A DNA stretch of 64,000 bases from an uncultured Emticicia sp. GTDB taxonomy: Bacteria > Bacteroidota > Bacteroidia > Cytophagales > Spirosomataceae. The stretch covers positions 186,001-250,000 of the forward strand of contig NZ_CALCZQ010000030.1 of NCBI RefSeq assembly GCF_937903345.1, given 5' to 3'. The first letter of the stretch is position 1. Every line of letters starts with the position of its first letter. The notes beneath the pieces are model-generated. The model did not search any database. It was not told the origin of the DNA and was given only the letters and a program-made list of their open reading frames with translations. Below, one piece after another: positions 32,718-42,102 of the stretch. Position numbers and translations under genes: made by a program.

Positions 32718-34184
32718 TTAAAATTTTAGCTCCTCGCTCCATTTATAAACTATTTTGCCATTAGTATCATGGTGAGAAAATTCGATACTGCTGGTATTTC
32801 CTTTACGTATAACGTCCACAGACATAAAACCTCCTTTTACTAAATGAAAACGATGATAATTCTTGTTTTCGCCAGGGGTGCCACCTGCGTGTTCATCACT
32901 TGCTGCACCGATGCTAAACTCGTTAAGACCAGTTTCAGGATGAACAGAATGATATTGCCAATGTCGATCACCACAGATGACGAAGAAGTTATCAGGTACA
33001 TGATTTTTGAGCCAGTTACGTAGTTCTTCGCCTTCGTGTTTGAAACCTATATTGCTGTGGTTGTCATCTTTTTGAATTCGGTCAGGTCCTACCAAGGGCG
33101 TTGGGCTAACCAATATTTTCCAAGTAGCAGTGCTTTCTTTTACTGTTTTCTTGAACCATTCTTTCTGTTCTTTTCCCCAAATGGTTTTGTCAGGACCATC
33201 AGGCATTTCATTAGGCGAACGAAAATCCCTCCCTTCCGATAGCCAAATTTGCAGATCTTTTCCCCATCGAAAAGTACGGTAACTTGGGCCATCATTCAAA
33301 GGGGCTTGTTGTCTGAAAATTTGTTGTCCTTGAGCAAAGGTAAATTCACCCATTTTTGCCCCAGGCTCTGAATCATTGTCGAGTGTATCATGGTCATCCT
33401 TTAACCAATAAGTACCTACGTTGCTATTAAACTCGATTAAACGAGGTAAACTAAACATGCGTTCCCAATGATAGCGAGCCAAACGTATGTTGTTAGCACG
33501 AGGCATGTCGTTGTCATAATATACCAAATCACCAGTAAGACAAGCAAAATCAGGTTTTAATGATAACATGGAAGGGTAAATAGAATGCCCATCTATATGC
33601 CCACGGTCAGGATAACCTTGGCAGGTCATTAAGCAGAAACGGATGTCTGCAATGACATCTGGTTTAGGTGCGGTTTTGAATTTACCTTTAAACTTGATTG
33701 AATTTGACTTGTTTTTATTTGTTGTAGTTTCACTTTCAAAAAAATATGTACAGAATGAATCTAAATTTTTTAAATGAAACTGATGAATAAAATCTGTTTT
33801 TTCTGAAACTTCCACCCAAGGCGTTACTTTTCCTTTTTTCAATGATTCTTCTGTGCCATATTTTAACCTAACAAATCCGTTGATACCCGGACAAGCCCCT
33901 TCCAGTTCTTCAACTATAACATTTGGTTCTGGCAATTGATCTATCTTATAGTTTTGTGCTCGACCTGGGATTATAATGCCTTTGTTGTTTCGTTCTGGTG
34001 TGGAGGTTATCCTAGCCCAAACTATTGCTGTAGAGGAAGATATCTCACCGACTCGAGTTCCCATGGCCTGATACGCGTTATTTGCCTCCTCCCTTGTAAT
34101 CCATGATTGATTAGCCAAGGAAGTCAAAGCCAAGACGGTGGTATTTTTTAAAAACTTTCTACGGGTTTTATTGTCTATTTCCAT
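32718..34184 (-). CDS. PhoD-like alkaline phosphatase/phosphodiesterase, Tat-exported
   Basis: 488 residues. The N-terminus carries a twin-arginine signal (TRRKFLKNTTVLALTSLA). The metallophosphatase motifs are in order: MTCQGYPDR, CLTGDLVYYDND, WLKDDHDTLDND, and GDRHWQYHS near the end. This is the PhoD family, which cleaves phosphate mono- or diesters in the periplasm. It starts one base after the sulfatase stop, so it is co-expressed with it. It could remove phosphate or phospho-linked decorations from the glycan, though no substrate is evident. Confidence 0.88.
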   Translation of the reverse strand: MEIDNKTRRKFLKNTTVLALTSLANQSWITREEANNAYQAMGTRVGEISSSTAIVWARITSTPERNNKGIIIPGRAQNYKIDQLPEPNVIVEELEGACPGINGFVRLKYGTEESLKKGKVTPWVEVSEKTDFIHQFHLKNLDSFCTYFFESETTTNKNKSNSIKFKGKFKTAPKPDVIADIRFCLMTCQGYPDRGHIDGHSIYPSMLSLKPDFACLTGDLVYYDNDMPRANNIRLARYHWERMFSLPRLIEFNSNVGTYWLKDDHDTLDNDSEPGAKMGEFTFAQGQQIFRQQAPLNDGPSYRTFRWGKDLQIWLSEGRDFRSPNEMPDGPDKTIWGKEQKEWFKKTVKESTATWKILVSPTPLVGPDRIQKDDNHSNIGFKHEGEELRNWLKNHVPDNFFVICGDRHWQYHSVHPETGLNEFSIGAASDEHAGGTPGENKNYHRFHLVKGGFMSVDVIRKGNTSSIEFSHHDTNGKIVYKWSEELKF

Positions 34185-34185
34185 A

Positions 34186-35751
34186 TTACTTTCCTATGTT
34201 TTTTACTCCCACACTTTTTGCCCATTTATCATATTCAAACTTCATTTCCTCGACTTTTTGAGTCAATTCTTTAGCAAGATTTATCGTCTCGCTCGGGTCA
34301 TTGCCAAGGTCGTAAAGTTCCCAATCGGCATCTTCCAATTCTTTTACTAATTTCCAGTTTCCTTTTCTCATGGCTTTATTGCCTTCATGTTCCCAAAAAA
34401 GTGTTCTTTTGGGCATTTTTGTTCCGTTCCAAATATAACTTAGACTTTTACCATGAACTTCGGAAGGCTGTGTTTCTGCCAATTCGAGACTCGTTGGTAA
34501 GAGGTCAATTACATGGCTTGGGGCATCAATAAACTCCTTTTTGGGTTTTATTTTAGCTGGCCAATGAATGATACACGGACTAATGATACCGCCTTCGTGC
34601 ATGTATTTTTTATAAAGTTTGAATGGAGTATTTGAAACATTTGCCCACTGGAAATCGTAAGTGCCATAAGACCCTCTTTCTCCAATACGTTTGTTAGGTT
34701 CGCCCAGTTTTCTATCATCTACATTTTCTGGACTACCACCATTATCTGCCAAAAAGATGATAAATGTATTGTCAAGTTGCTTATTGTTTTTTAGGTATTC
34801 AACCAGTTTTCCTATGTTTTTGTCCATTCTTTCAATCATTGCTGCATAAACTGCCATTTTTCTTGCCCATGATTTTTTATCGGAAACTTTATTCCAATCT
34901 TCTATTTCTTTAGGTCGAGGCGTAAGTTGATATCGACTATCGAGCAAACCAATTTTTTGCATTTTTTTGTATCTGTCAGCACGAGTTTTATCCCAGCCTT
35001 GAAGGTAGAAGTCTTCGTATTTTGCAATGTCTTCTTCATAAGCATGGAGAGGAAAATGAGGAGCAGTATAAGCCAAATATAAGAAAAAAGGATTGTTTTG
35101 TTTATTGTTTGATTTGACAAATTCAATCGCTTTATCGGTAAAAGCATCGGTTGCATAATAGCCTTCTTTAGGTAATACATACTCTTTGTCGTCTTGAACC
35201 ACAAACCTTTTCCTTTTTTCTTGCAATACTTCAAAAAAACTCGAAGCCCCTGAAATCAATCCAAAATATCTGTCAAATCCTCGTTTCAAAGGCCAATGTT
35301 CTGGACTTTCGCCTACATGCCATTTCCCCGTCATATAGGTGTTGTAACCAGCCGTGCGTAAGTCTTCTGCGATTGTTGGCACGCTGGGTTCTAGATAACC
35401 TTGGTAGTTTCCTTTGGGTACTTTTTGGTCTTCAAAAGTTACCATATTTCCCATTCCAACTGCATGTGAATATTTGCCCGTCAATAATGATGCTCTAGTT
35501 GGACAACAGCGACCTGCATTATAAAAATTACGAAGTTTAAGACCATTTCCTGCTAATTTATCAAGAGTAGGTGTGCTTATTTCGCTGCCATAACAACCAA
35601 TATCAGAAAAACCCATATCATCGGCCATGATGATAATGATGTTTGGGCGGTTAGAAATTGCTTGCTTTTTAGTAAAAGCCAATAGACCTAAAAAGACGCT
35701 TAACCCTATTAGAAGGCTAAAAAAATAAATTCTTTTTCTGAATGTTTTCAT
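34186..35751 (-). CDS. Secreted sulfatase (formylglycine) with CCPTR motif
   Basis: 521 residues with an N-terminal hydrophobic signal (8-26). Residues 36-53 give PNIIIIMADDMGFSDIGCYG. The activation motif is CCPTR (C82 becomes formylglycine), followed by ASLLTGKYSHAVGMG. The Lys/His segments are MTGKWHVGE and ADNGGSPENV. The long insert and C-terminal EHEGNKAMRKGNWKLVKE are typical of arylsulfatase A-like enzymes. It lies between the GH95-like and PhoD genes, 12 bases from the former. Confidence 0.95.
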   Translation of the reverse strand: MKTFRKRIYFFSLLIGLSVFLGLLAFTKKQAISNRPNIIIIMADDMGFSDIGCYGSEISTPTLDKLAGNGLKLRNFYNAGRCCPTRASLLTGKYSHAVGMGNMVTFEDQKVPKGNYQGYLEPSVPTIAEDLRTAGYNTYMTGKWHVGESPEHWPLKRGFDRYFGLISGASSFFEVLQEKRKRFVVQDDKEYVLPKEGYYATDAFTDKAIEFVKSNNKQNNPFFLYLAYTAPHFPLHAYEEDIAKYEDFYLQGWDKTRADRYKKMQKIGLLDSRYQLTPRPKEIEDWNKVSDKKSWARKMAVYAAMIERMDKNIGKLVEYLKNNKQLDNTFIIFLADNGGSPENVDDRKLGEPNKRIGERGSYGTYDFQWANVSNTPFKLYKKYMHEGGIISPCIIHWPAKIKPKKEFIDAPSHVIDLLPTSLELAETQPSEVHGKSLSYIWNGTKMPKRTLFWEHEGNKAMRKGNWKLVKELEDADWELYDLGNDPSETINLAKELTQKVEEMKFEYDKWAKSVGVKNIGK

Positions 35752-35763
35752 TGATTTAATAAG

Positions 35764-38103
35764 TTAATTCATTTTCATACCCCAACTATTTATTTCTTCT
35801 TTTTTTATTGCCATAGGTGATATTTCGAAAGTATTTGGCCTTTTACCCGTATAAATGATGGCAGATTCCCCTTTTTTTAAATTCAGTTCAATTAAACCTG
35901 CTTGGAGTTTTATTTTGACAGATTTAGGAGCAACAATTTTTAAATCACCTTCAAAATCGGTTTTAATGATGCAAGGTTTACCTGCCAAACTTTCTATTTT
36001 CATAAATTTAGTTTTTCCTTCTTTTCGTACAGCACTTATTAAAAATGCACCTTCGGTTCTTAAATTATAAAAACTGGCTTCTGTCCAAGTGGAAGGCATC
36101 GCTGGGAAAACACGGATTTTGCCACCCCAATCCTGCAAATACATGTCTAACATACTCCTTGTAGCCGAAATTGGAGATTCAAAAGTTGGATTTTCTCTTT
36201 CGCTGTAAAACGTATTTGGCGTAGCCGTTGGGGTACGTTTAGGTGCTGGAGGTTCAGCAAATCGTGGAAGTAATTCAAGCGACCGCTTGAGCCATTTCAA
36301 AGCATTGTCGCCTTCGCCTACGGCTGCCCATAACGAAGATGCCCCTGAAAATTTATAGATACAGTTATCACCATCTAAATCAGTAAAGTGTTGGATAGAT
36401 TTTTTCATCATCGAAATTCGCTCGGGTTCGTTTTCAACATTCATGTCAAAAAGCGGGAAAATAGCAAAAAGATGGCTGTAATGCCGGTGAGGTTTATCGA
36501 AAGGAACATTTTTGCCAATCATTATACCATTTTCATTGATGTTATAATCTTGTATTTTGGATAGCATTTCTTTCCAACGTGGGAGCAATGGCTCTTCAAT
36601 TTTTAAACGCTCGGCAGTAGCGATTAAAGTTTTAAAACCCCAACGTGCCAATGCTATATTCAGACTTGTTTCTTGAGCATTGCCATATTCGTCTGAAAAA
36701 GTATAAGGAATATGATACAACCCATCCTCGCCTAAATATAATATTCGCATATATACATTAAATGCTCGTCGCATGAGTGGGTATATAGAATCTTTGAGTT
36801 GTTTTTCATTCATACTTCGCTGATTATGAAGATAATACATCTGCATAAGCCAAGGCAAAACGATGATATTCAATTCTTTGTCATTCTTTTTATCGTCTGA
36901 CAAAAACAAAGGTGCATACAAATCATCATAAGCAACAGGATTTCTTATTCCTGCACAATCCGCCTGAAATTCCGGTGGAACATTCGCAATCATTTGGTCT
37001 TGGTGCCTTTCGAGTAATTGATATAGATTACTTTCTAAATCAAGATGATTGGTAATTCCAAAAGTAAAATAAGTAAGCTGTACATTGAGATTCATCCATA
37101 GCATAGGCCATGAGGTAGGTTTAAACCAAGGTCCTAAAAGGTCAATGACAGGACGATTTGGATGAGTCGCACTACCTAATTTGTATAGTTGAATCCAATA
37201 AAAACTCTCCAAGTGAGCATCGGGAAAAGTAGCGAAACTTGCAGGGTAGTAATTATTCCACCACTTTCGATGTGATTTTTCTAACGCTAAAATTGATTTT
37301 TTTTGTCCGGCTTTGATGGTAGCAATTGCATCAATTGCTGACCCAGAGGCAGGCATTCTGTATTTTCCCCATCGGTTTGCGACAGATACTAAAACAGTTC
37401 GAGAACCATCAATATTTGTGTTATCACTCCACGCCGTGGCATAGTCATCACCCATCAATAAAGGTTGGGTCACTGTTTCAATACCATTATGACTTTCGAC
37501 CAAAAATGGAGGATTTTGAACATATGGAACATTCAGTTCTAAACCCATCGCACGCTTTGCAATATACCTTGCACTTTGAGCCAATTGGGGACGAAACTTT
37601 ATTTTTACAGCCTTTTCACCACCGGTAGTTTTTAAATTTAAAACTATTAACTCATCATCTGATGGCACAAAACAACGAAACGAAATACTACCTACTGAGG
37701 TGGTTAATTCTCCTCTGATTTCAGCATTCCATAAGTCGCAACGAAAATTAGATTTCGTAATTTCTCCTATTGGAGTTAGTAGCAATTGTCCGATTGGTAA
37801 TCTACTGGTTTCATAAGCACTTGAACCTTTAGTTCGATGGTCATATACGTCTGTCCTTCCGATTTCAAAACGTAAAGAGTTTGCTTCAATATCGTCTTTG
37901 AAAATAATTGCCCCTAATAGGCCATTGCCAATAAATGCTCCTTCAAAATAATCAGCAGGCAGTTTATTCCACACCAAATCATGCTGAGCCATAAATTTAG
38001 GCCAATCAACATTTAATTTTACAGAAGTATTTTGTTGAGCAAAACACGGTATCGATAATATAAATTCTACGATAATAAATAAGAATAACATTGTTTTTTT
38101 CAT
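35764..38103 (-). CDS. GH95-like glycoside hydrolase (alpha-L-fucosidase family), secreted
   Basis: From the Met at 38103 the product has 779 residues with a signal peptide (MKKTMLFLFIIVEFILSIPCFAQ). The Met at 38157 adds 18 residues without family support. Residues 43-66 (LVWNKLPADYFEGAFIGNGLLGAI) match the GH95 N-terminal domain pattern, and PHRHYSHLFAIFP (538-550) matches its (alpha/alpha)6 domain. GH95 removes alpha-1,2-linked L-fucose or L-galactose. Sequence identity appears low, so another clan member is possible. Confidence 0.82.
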   Translation of the reverse strand: MKKTMLFLFIIVEFILSIPCFAQQNTSVKLNVDWPKFMAQHDLVWNKLPADYFEGAFIGNGLLGAIIFKDDIEANSLRFEIGRTDVYDHRTKGSSAYETSRLPIGQLLLTPIGEITKSNFRCDLWNAEIRGELTTSVGSISFRCFVPSDDELIVLNLKTTGGEKAVKIKFRPQLAQSARYIAKRAMGLELNVPYVQNPPFLVESHNGIETVTQPLLMGDDYATAWSDNTNIDGSRTVLVSVANRWGKYRMPASGSAIDAIATIKAGQKKSILALEKSHRKWWNNYYPASFATFPDAHLESFYWIQLYKLGSATHPNRPVIDLLGPWFKPTSWPMLWMNLNVQLTYFTFGITNHLDLESNLYQLLERHQDQMIANVPPEFQADCAGIRNPVAYDDLYAPLFLSDDKKNDKELNIIVLPWLMQMYYLHNQRSMNEKQLKDSIYPLMRRAFNVYMRILYLGEDGLYHIPYTFSDEYGNAQETSLNIALARWGFKTLIATAERLKIEEPLLPRWKEMLSKIQDYNINENGIMIGKNVPFDKPHRHYSHLFAIFPLFDMNVENEPERISMMKKSIQHFTDLDGDNCIYKFSGASSLWAAVGEGDNALKWLKRSLELLPRFAEPPAPKRTPTATPNTFYSERENPTFESPISATRSMLDMYLQDWGGKIRVFPAMPSTWTEASFYNLRTEGAFLISAVRKEGKTKFMKIESLAGKPCIIKTDFEGDLKIVAPKSVKIKLQAGLIELNLKKGESAIIYTGKRPNTFEISPMAIKKEEINSWGMKMN

Positions 38104-38200
38104 AGAAAATATTGATAAAATTATATTATTGTGACAAAAAGAAGGGTTTTTCCACACAAACCGACTGATTTAAAGTTTCTTTTTCTAAAATATTTATAAT

Positions 38201-40204
38201 TTATTTGACGGAAAACATTCGCAACATTACAACTCCGTGATGGCGAATTTCAGTATTGAATGAACCATTAAACGTTCCTATGTCTTTTTGACGCCAAACA
38301 TCATGTAATTTAAACTTACCTTTTAGTCCGATTTTAGTAAAATCAAAGGTATAATTCTTGGCTATTTCGTCTCCCCAACGAAAATATGTTTCAGGAGTTT
38401 TACCAAAATTGGCAATATTAAATAATCCAACTGAGTATGAGCCATCTGCTAAAGGTTTTACCCAGATTTGTACACCATCTTCATAAGATAAAAGTCGGGC
38501 AGGCTTACCCAAAGGGTCCTGATTAATCTCAATTACTTCGTCATTTGTCAATAAATTGAGCGTAAAAGCATCTAATTGCTCTATCGGACAGCCAATAAGC
38601 AAAGGGGCTGATAATAAGCTAAATAAGCTCACATGGCTATACTGCTCATCAGGTGTAAGTCTGGTTGGATGAAGTTCAGTTCCAGTCGTTACATTTCCTA
38701 AAATCATCATATCAGGGTCGAGCCAATGCCCATGTCCACCGTAAGGACTCCATTTATCAAGTGTAAATGCTGAAATATAAAGACTTAACCAAGAATCACG
38801 AATATCCGGCCCTGTTCGGTAAGTATTTGTCAATCTTACCCAATCTTTCACATTGGCAAATGGAGCAGAATTTGAAATACTGTAAACAATATCTCGTCCC
38901 GATTTTTTTAGGGCTAATGACATCCTTTCAGCCGATGGCACTTCGATTCTCCAATCGTATTTTAAATAATCTACCCCCCATTCAGCCATTTGTTTGGCAT
39001 CGTTTTCTTCAAAACGATATTTTCCGACGTAGCGAAAGTCTCGCTTATTTTTCTTAATGGAATCTGTTATTTTTCCATCGGCAAAATCTGATGTGCCGCC
39101 TATGTATCCTGCATAACTTGTTATCATTGGGGTAGAATAAACCCCAAGTTTTAAACCCAACCCATGAATATAATCTGCCATTGCCTTAAAGTTTGGAAAC
39201 TTCTCATTGGGTTGAATGGCATTAAAAGTTCCTCCTCGTTGGCCTTGCCATGCGTCGTCAATGTTAATGTAAGTCCAACCATGTTGATTGAGTCCCATTT
39301 TTACCATGGCATCGGCTGAGGCTATAACTTTTTCTCGGTCAATGTTTCTTGCCCAAGAATTCCACCCATTCCACCCTATTGGGGGAGTAAGTGCAATGGT
39401 ATCGCCAATGATAATTTTTAATTCTTTTTTGGCTTCACCAAAGGCATTTTTAGCTGTTATTGAACTTAAATAAGTGCCTTTTTTAGCTACTTTTCCAACA
39501 ATACGCCCAGTTTTTGAATCAACTGAAAGTCCTTGTGGTAAGTTTTTTACCATAAAACTCATTGGACGTTCACCAGTGGCAGCAATCGTATACAGGAATG
39601 GATTATTGGGGCTTGCCCCAAAAAGTTTAGGTGAATTGATTTTAGGTTTTTTGTCAGGTGGAGGCGTCAAAATATATTTTTCATCAACATTAGGCGTATT
39701 TTTAGGAATAAAATCATCTTTCATTTCAAATTTTGCCTCTGCCCAATTGGAATAAGACCTGTTAAATCCTTTCTCTTCGATAGTTACCAAAAGCCCTAAA
39801 CGTTTAATTCCTGTCAAATTAAGTTTTATGTTTTTTGGATCATCTCCTAAATTCATTTCACCACTTTCAAACAAAACTTTTCTATCACCAATTACATAAA
39901 ATTTGAGTGGTAAATCTTTTACGCCTTTATCATCCACGCCAACTACAGCTGAAAATTCGGTGGCATGTCCATCTAAAAAGAATGATAAAACGCTGGTTGA
40001 ACTTACACCTACACCATGTTTAAAAAGTTTTCCATTCATCCGAATAGAATCACCTCCCGCATTAGTTTTAGCCGAAACCGAAGGTATTCCCTCAGAAAAT
40101 GACTTAATTGGTAAATCATCTAACCAAATTGACTTTGGCTTTTGGGCAAAAAGGCTTATTTGATAAAGACAAGATATTAGGAAGATTAAAACAAATCTGT
40201 TCAT
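38201..40204 (-). CDS. GH27 alpha-galactosidase with NPCBM and Ig-like domains
   Basis: 667 residues with a signal peptide (to about 21). Residues 24-160 form an NPCBM carbohydrate-binding domain (NGKLFKHGVGVSS...GVDDKG), residues 185-268 a putative Ig-like domain, and 272-667 a GH27 barrel with PPIGWNGWNSWA. The nucleophile is D417 (YLKYDW) and the likely acid/base D467 (RTGPDIRDSW). It should release terminal alpha-galactose (or N-acetylgalactosamine). A 202-base gap without a clear promoter separates it from the sulfatase before it. Confidence 0.94.
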   Translation of the reverse strand: MNRFVLIFLISCLYQISLFAQKPKSIWLDDLPIKSFSEGIPSVSAKTNAGGDSIRMNGKLFKHGVGVSSTSVLSFFLDGHATEFSAVVGVDDKGVKDLPLKFYVIGDRKVLFESGEMNLGDDPKNIKLNLTGIKRLGLLVTIEEKGFNRSYSNWAEAKFEMKDDFIPKNTPNVDEKYILTPPPDKKPKINSPKLFGASPNNPFLYTIAATGERPMSFMVKNLPQGLSVDSKTGRIVGKVAKKGTYLSSITAKNAFGEAKKELKIIIGDTIALTPPIGWNGWNSWARNIDREKVIASADAMVKMGLNQHGWTYINIDDAWQGQRGGTFNAIQPNEKFPNFKAMADYIHGLGLKLGVYSTPMITSYAGYIGGTSDFADGKITDSIKKNKRDFRYVGKYRFEENDAKQMAEWGVDYLKYDWRIEVPSAERMSLALKKSGRDIVYSISNSAPFANVKDWVRLTNTYRTGPDIRDSWLSLYISAFTLDKWSPYGGHGHWLDPDMMILGNVTTGTELHPTRLTPDEQYSHVSLFSLLSAPLLIGCPIEQLDAFTLNLLTNDEVIEINQDPLGKPARLLSYEDGVQIWVKPLADGSYSVGLFNIANFGKTPETYFRWGDEIAKNYTFDFTKIGLKGKFKLHDVWRQKDIGTFNGSFNTEIRHHGVVMLRMFSVK

Positions 40205-40406
40205 TTTGATAATTATTTTATTTTATGAGTAAGGCCTACTATGATTATTAATTCTTACATTATTCCAAGCCAAAATTTTTTATATTCAGATGAATTGGCG
40301 AAGTAATCCACAAAACTGAGCGTTTTTAAATTATCAGTTGCTTTCCTATTTAGCTGTTTTCAAATCTTACATTTAACTTTTTAGTATTGAAAATTAAATT
40401 TTTTAA

Positions 40407-41945
40407 CTAAGGTCTATTATTAAAGTTGGCTAATAATTGCGTTTTCAGATCCTTAATAATTAGTTGATTATTAATGTTTTGTGCTATATTAAGGTTCTCT
40501 TTTGGGTCTTTAGTATGGTCAAATAATTCATTGCTTAGATATTTACTACGTTTATCATTTTCCCAGTTGTACCATTCAACATACCGATATTTATCTGTAC
40601 GTATCGCATAGCCCATTTTTTCATCAACAGAAATTTGTTTTTTTGGAAATCTTCCTAATAAAAACTGACTAAATGCGGCATCTTTTGTTCTATTTTTGGA
40701 ATTTTGAAGGATAGGGTAGAAGCTTTTACCTGCTAAATTTTTAGGAATTGGCAAACTTGAGAGCTCACACAATGATGGAAAAACATCGACGAATTCGACC
40801 AAAGATGCTGATTTTTGACCTCTCGCTTTGATACCTTTTCCCGAAACAATCAAGGGTACTCGAGTGTCAATTTCGTAATTGCTTTGCTTTGCCCAACTGT
40901 TGTGTTCACCCAATTTCCATCCGTGGTCACCCCATAAAACTATAACAGTATTTTCTGCCAATCCTAAGGTCTCCAAAGCATCAACAAGTCTTCCAATTTG
41001 TGCGTCTATATATGATACACAAGCGTAGTAGCCGTGCAACAGCTCCCGCTGCCGAGTTTCCGAAAGTGTAGCATCTGTCGGATTTGGTAAATCTTTGAAA
41101 TCATCATAAGAGCGTAATTCTTGGTCACCATGAACGGCAAATACTGGGCTTCCTTTAGGCAAATATTGATTGTCTGATAGTTGAATTTTATTTCTGTCGT
41201 ATAAATCCCAGTATTTTTTAGGTGCATTAAACGGCAAATGAGGTTTATAAAAACCAACCGAAAGAAAAAATGGTTTTTCCTTAGCTTTTAATTCATGCAA
41301 TTGTCGAATGGCTTCGGTGGTTTGGACGCCATCGTAGTATGCTTCGTCTTCAACGGGAGCACTTTCGGTGGCGTTGGCTTTTAGGTACCAAATTCCGTAT
41401 TTATCAATGCGTGTTTGATTATTTTCGGCGATCAATTTTTGTTTTTTTGATGCAATAATTTTCAAGTTTTCTTTACTGAAATACATGGCATCGGGGTCAA
41501 ACGGATAATCTTTGATGTAAACATCTTTTGTCCAAGAAAGGCTGTCTGGAAATATATTATGGAAAGTCTTACCCAATCCTATGGTTGTGTATCCATTTTG
41601 CTTGAAATATTGAGGTATAGTTACAACGTTTGGCATGTTTTTACGAAAGGGTGTTTGCAAATCCCATACCTGCAAATCATCCGGACGTAAACCCGTTAAT
41701 AGACTCGCCCTCGATGGATTACATACCGCCTGCTGACAATAAGCTCTTGTAAAAGTTACTCCATTATTTGCAAGACGTGTGATATTAGGAGTTTTCATCG
41801 CCGTATTTCCATAGGCTTCAAAGTCGGGGCGTAAATCATCAATCGGAATAAAAAGTATGTTTGGTTGTTGTTTTTCAGTGGCATTATCTGTAAATCCCGC
41901 TATTAAAAAACAGAAACTCAAGAGAATAAAGATAGTTTTTTTCAT
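40407..41945 (-). CDS. Secreted sulfatase, iduronate-2-sulfatase-like (copy 1)
   Basis: 512 residues with a signal peptide (MKKTIFILLSFCFLIAGF). Residues 33-46 give FIPIDDLRPDFEAYG, the start of the iduronate-2-sulfatase type. The activation motif is CNPSR (C75), followed by ASLLTGLRPDD. Later come GLGKTFHNIFPD, FYKPHLPFNAP and GDHGWKLGEHNSWAK. These all match the subfamily that includes human IDS. The actual sugar is unknown. Bacterial members also act on other uronates and galactans. Confidence 0.93.
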   Translation of the reverse strand: MKKTIFILLSFCFLIAGFTDNATEKQQPNILFIPIDDLRPDFEAYGNTAMKTPNITRLANNGVTFTRAYCQQAVCNPSRASLLTGLRPDDLQVWDLQTPFRKNMPNVVTIPQYFKQNGYTTIGLGKTFHNIFPDSLSWTKDVYIKDYPFDPDAMYFSKENLKIIASKKQKLIAENNQTRIDKYGIWYLKANATESAPVEDEAYYDGVQTTEAIRQLHELKAKEKPFFLSVGFYKPHLPFNAPKKYWDLYDRNKIQLSDNQYLPKGSPVFAVHGDQELRSYDDFKDLPNPTDATLSETRQRELLHGYYACVSYIDAQIGRLVDALETLGLAENTVIVLWGDHGWKLGEHNSWAKQSNYEIDTRVPLIVSGKGIKARGQKSASLVEFVDVFPSLCELSSLPIPKNLAGKSFYPILQNSKNRTKDAAFSQFLLGRFPKKQISVDEKMGYAIRTDKYRYVEWYNWENDKRSKYLSNELFDHTKDPKENLNIAQNINNQLIIKDLKTQLLANFNNRP

Positions 41946-42051
41946 AATTTTTAGGAATTTATAATGGCTGATGAAAAACTAATATTTTACAATAAACTTA
42001 ATATTTTGAACTTTTACATTTATCTAAAAATTGTCACGACATGGTGATGCT

Positions 42052-42095
42052 TTAAACTACATTTTTTTATGTTTTCAAACATTTTGATAGTTTAA
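42052..42095. repeat. Long imperfect palindrome in the gap after the esterase gene
   Basis: TTAAACTA (42052-42059) pairs with TAGTTTAA (42088-42095), and ATGTTTTC/GAAAACAT-like pairing lies inside. It sits 8 bases past the minus-strand esterase stop. It could be a weak terminator, a processing hairpin or an operator. Confidence 0.4.
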
Positions 42096-42102
42096 GTCAG
42101 GC

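Noticed and set aside
39474..39755. Plus-strand frame opposite the Ig-like part of the GH27 protein
   Set aside because: Antisense shadow: no start context, and proline-rich composition inherited from the opposite strand.
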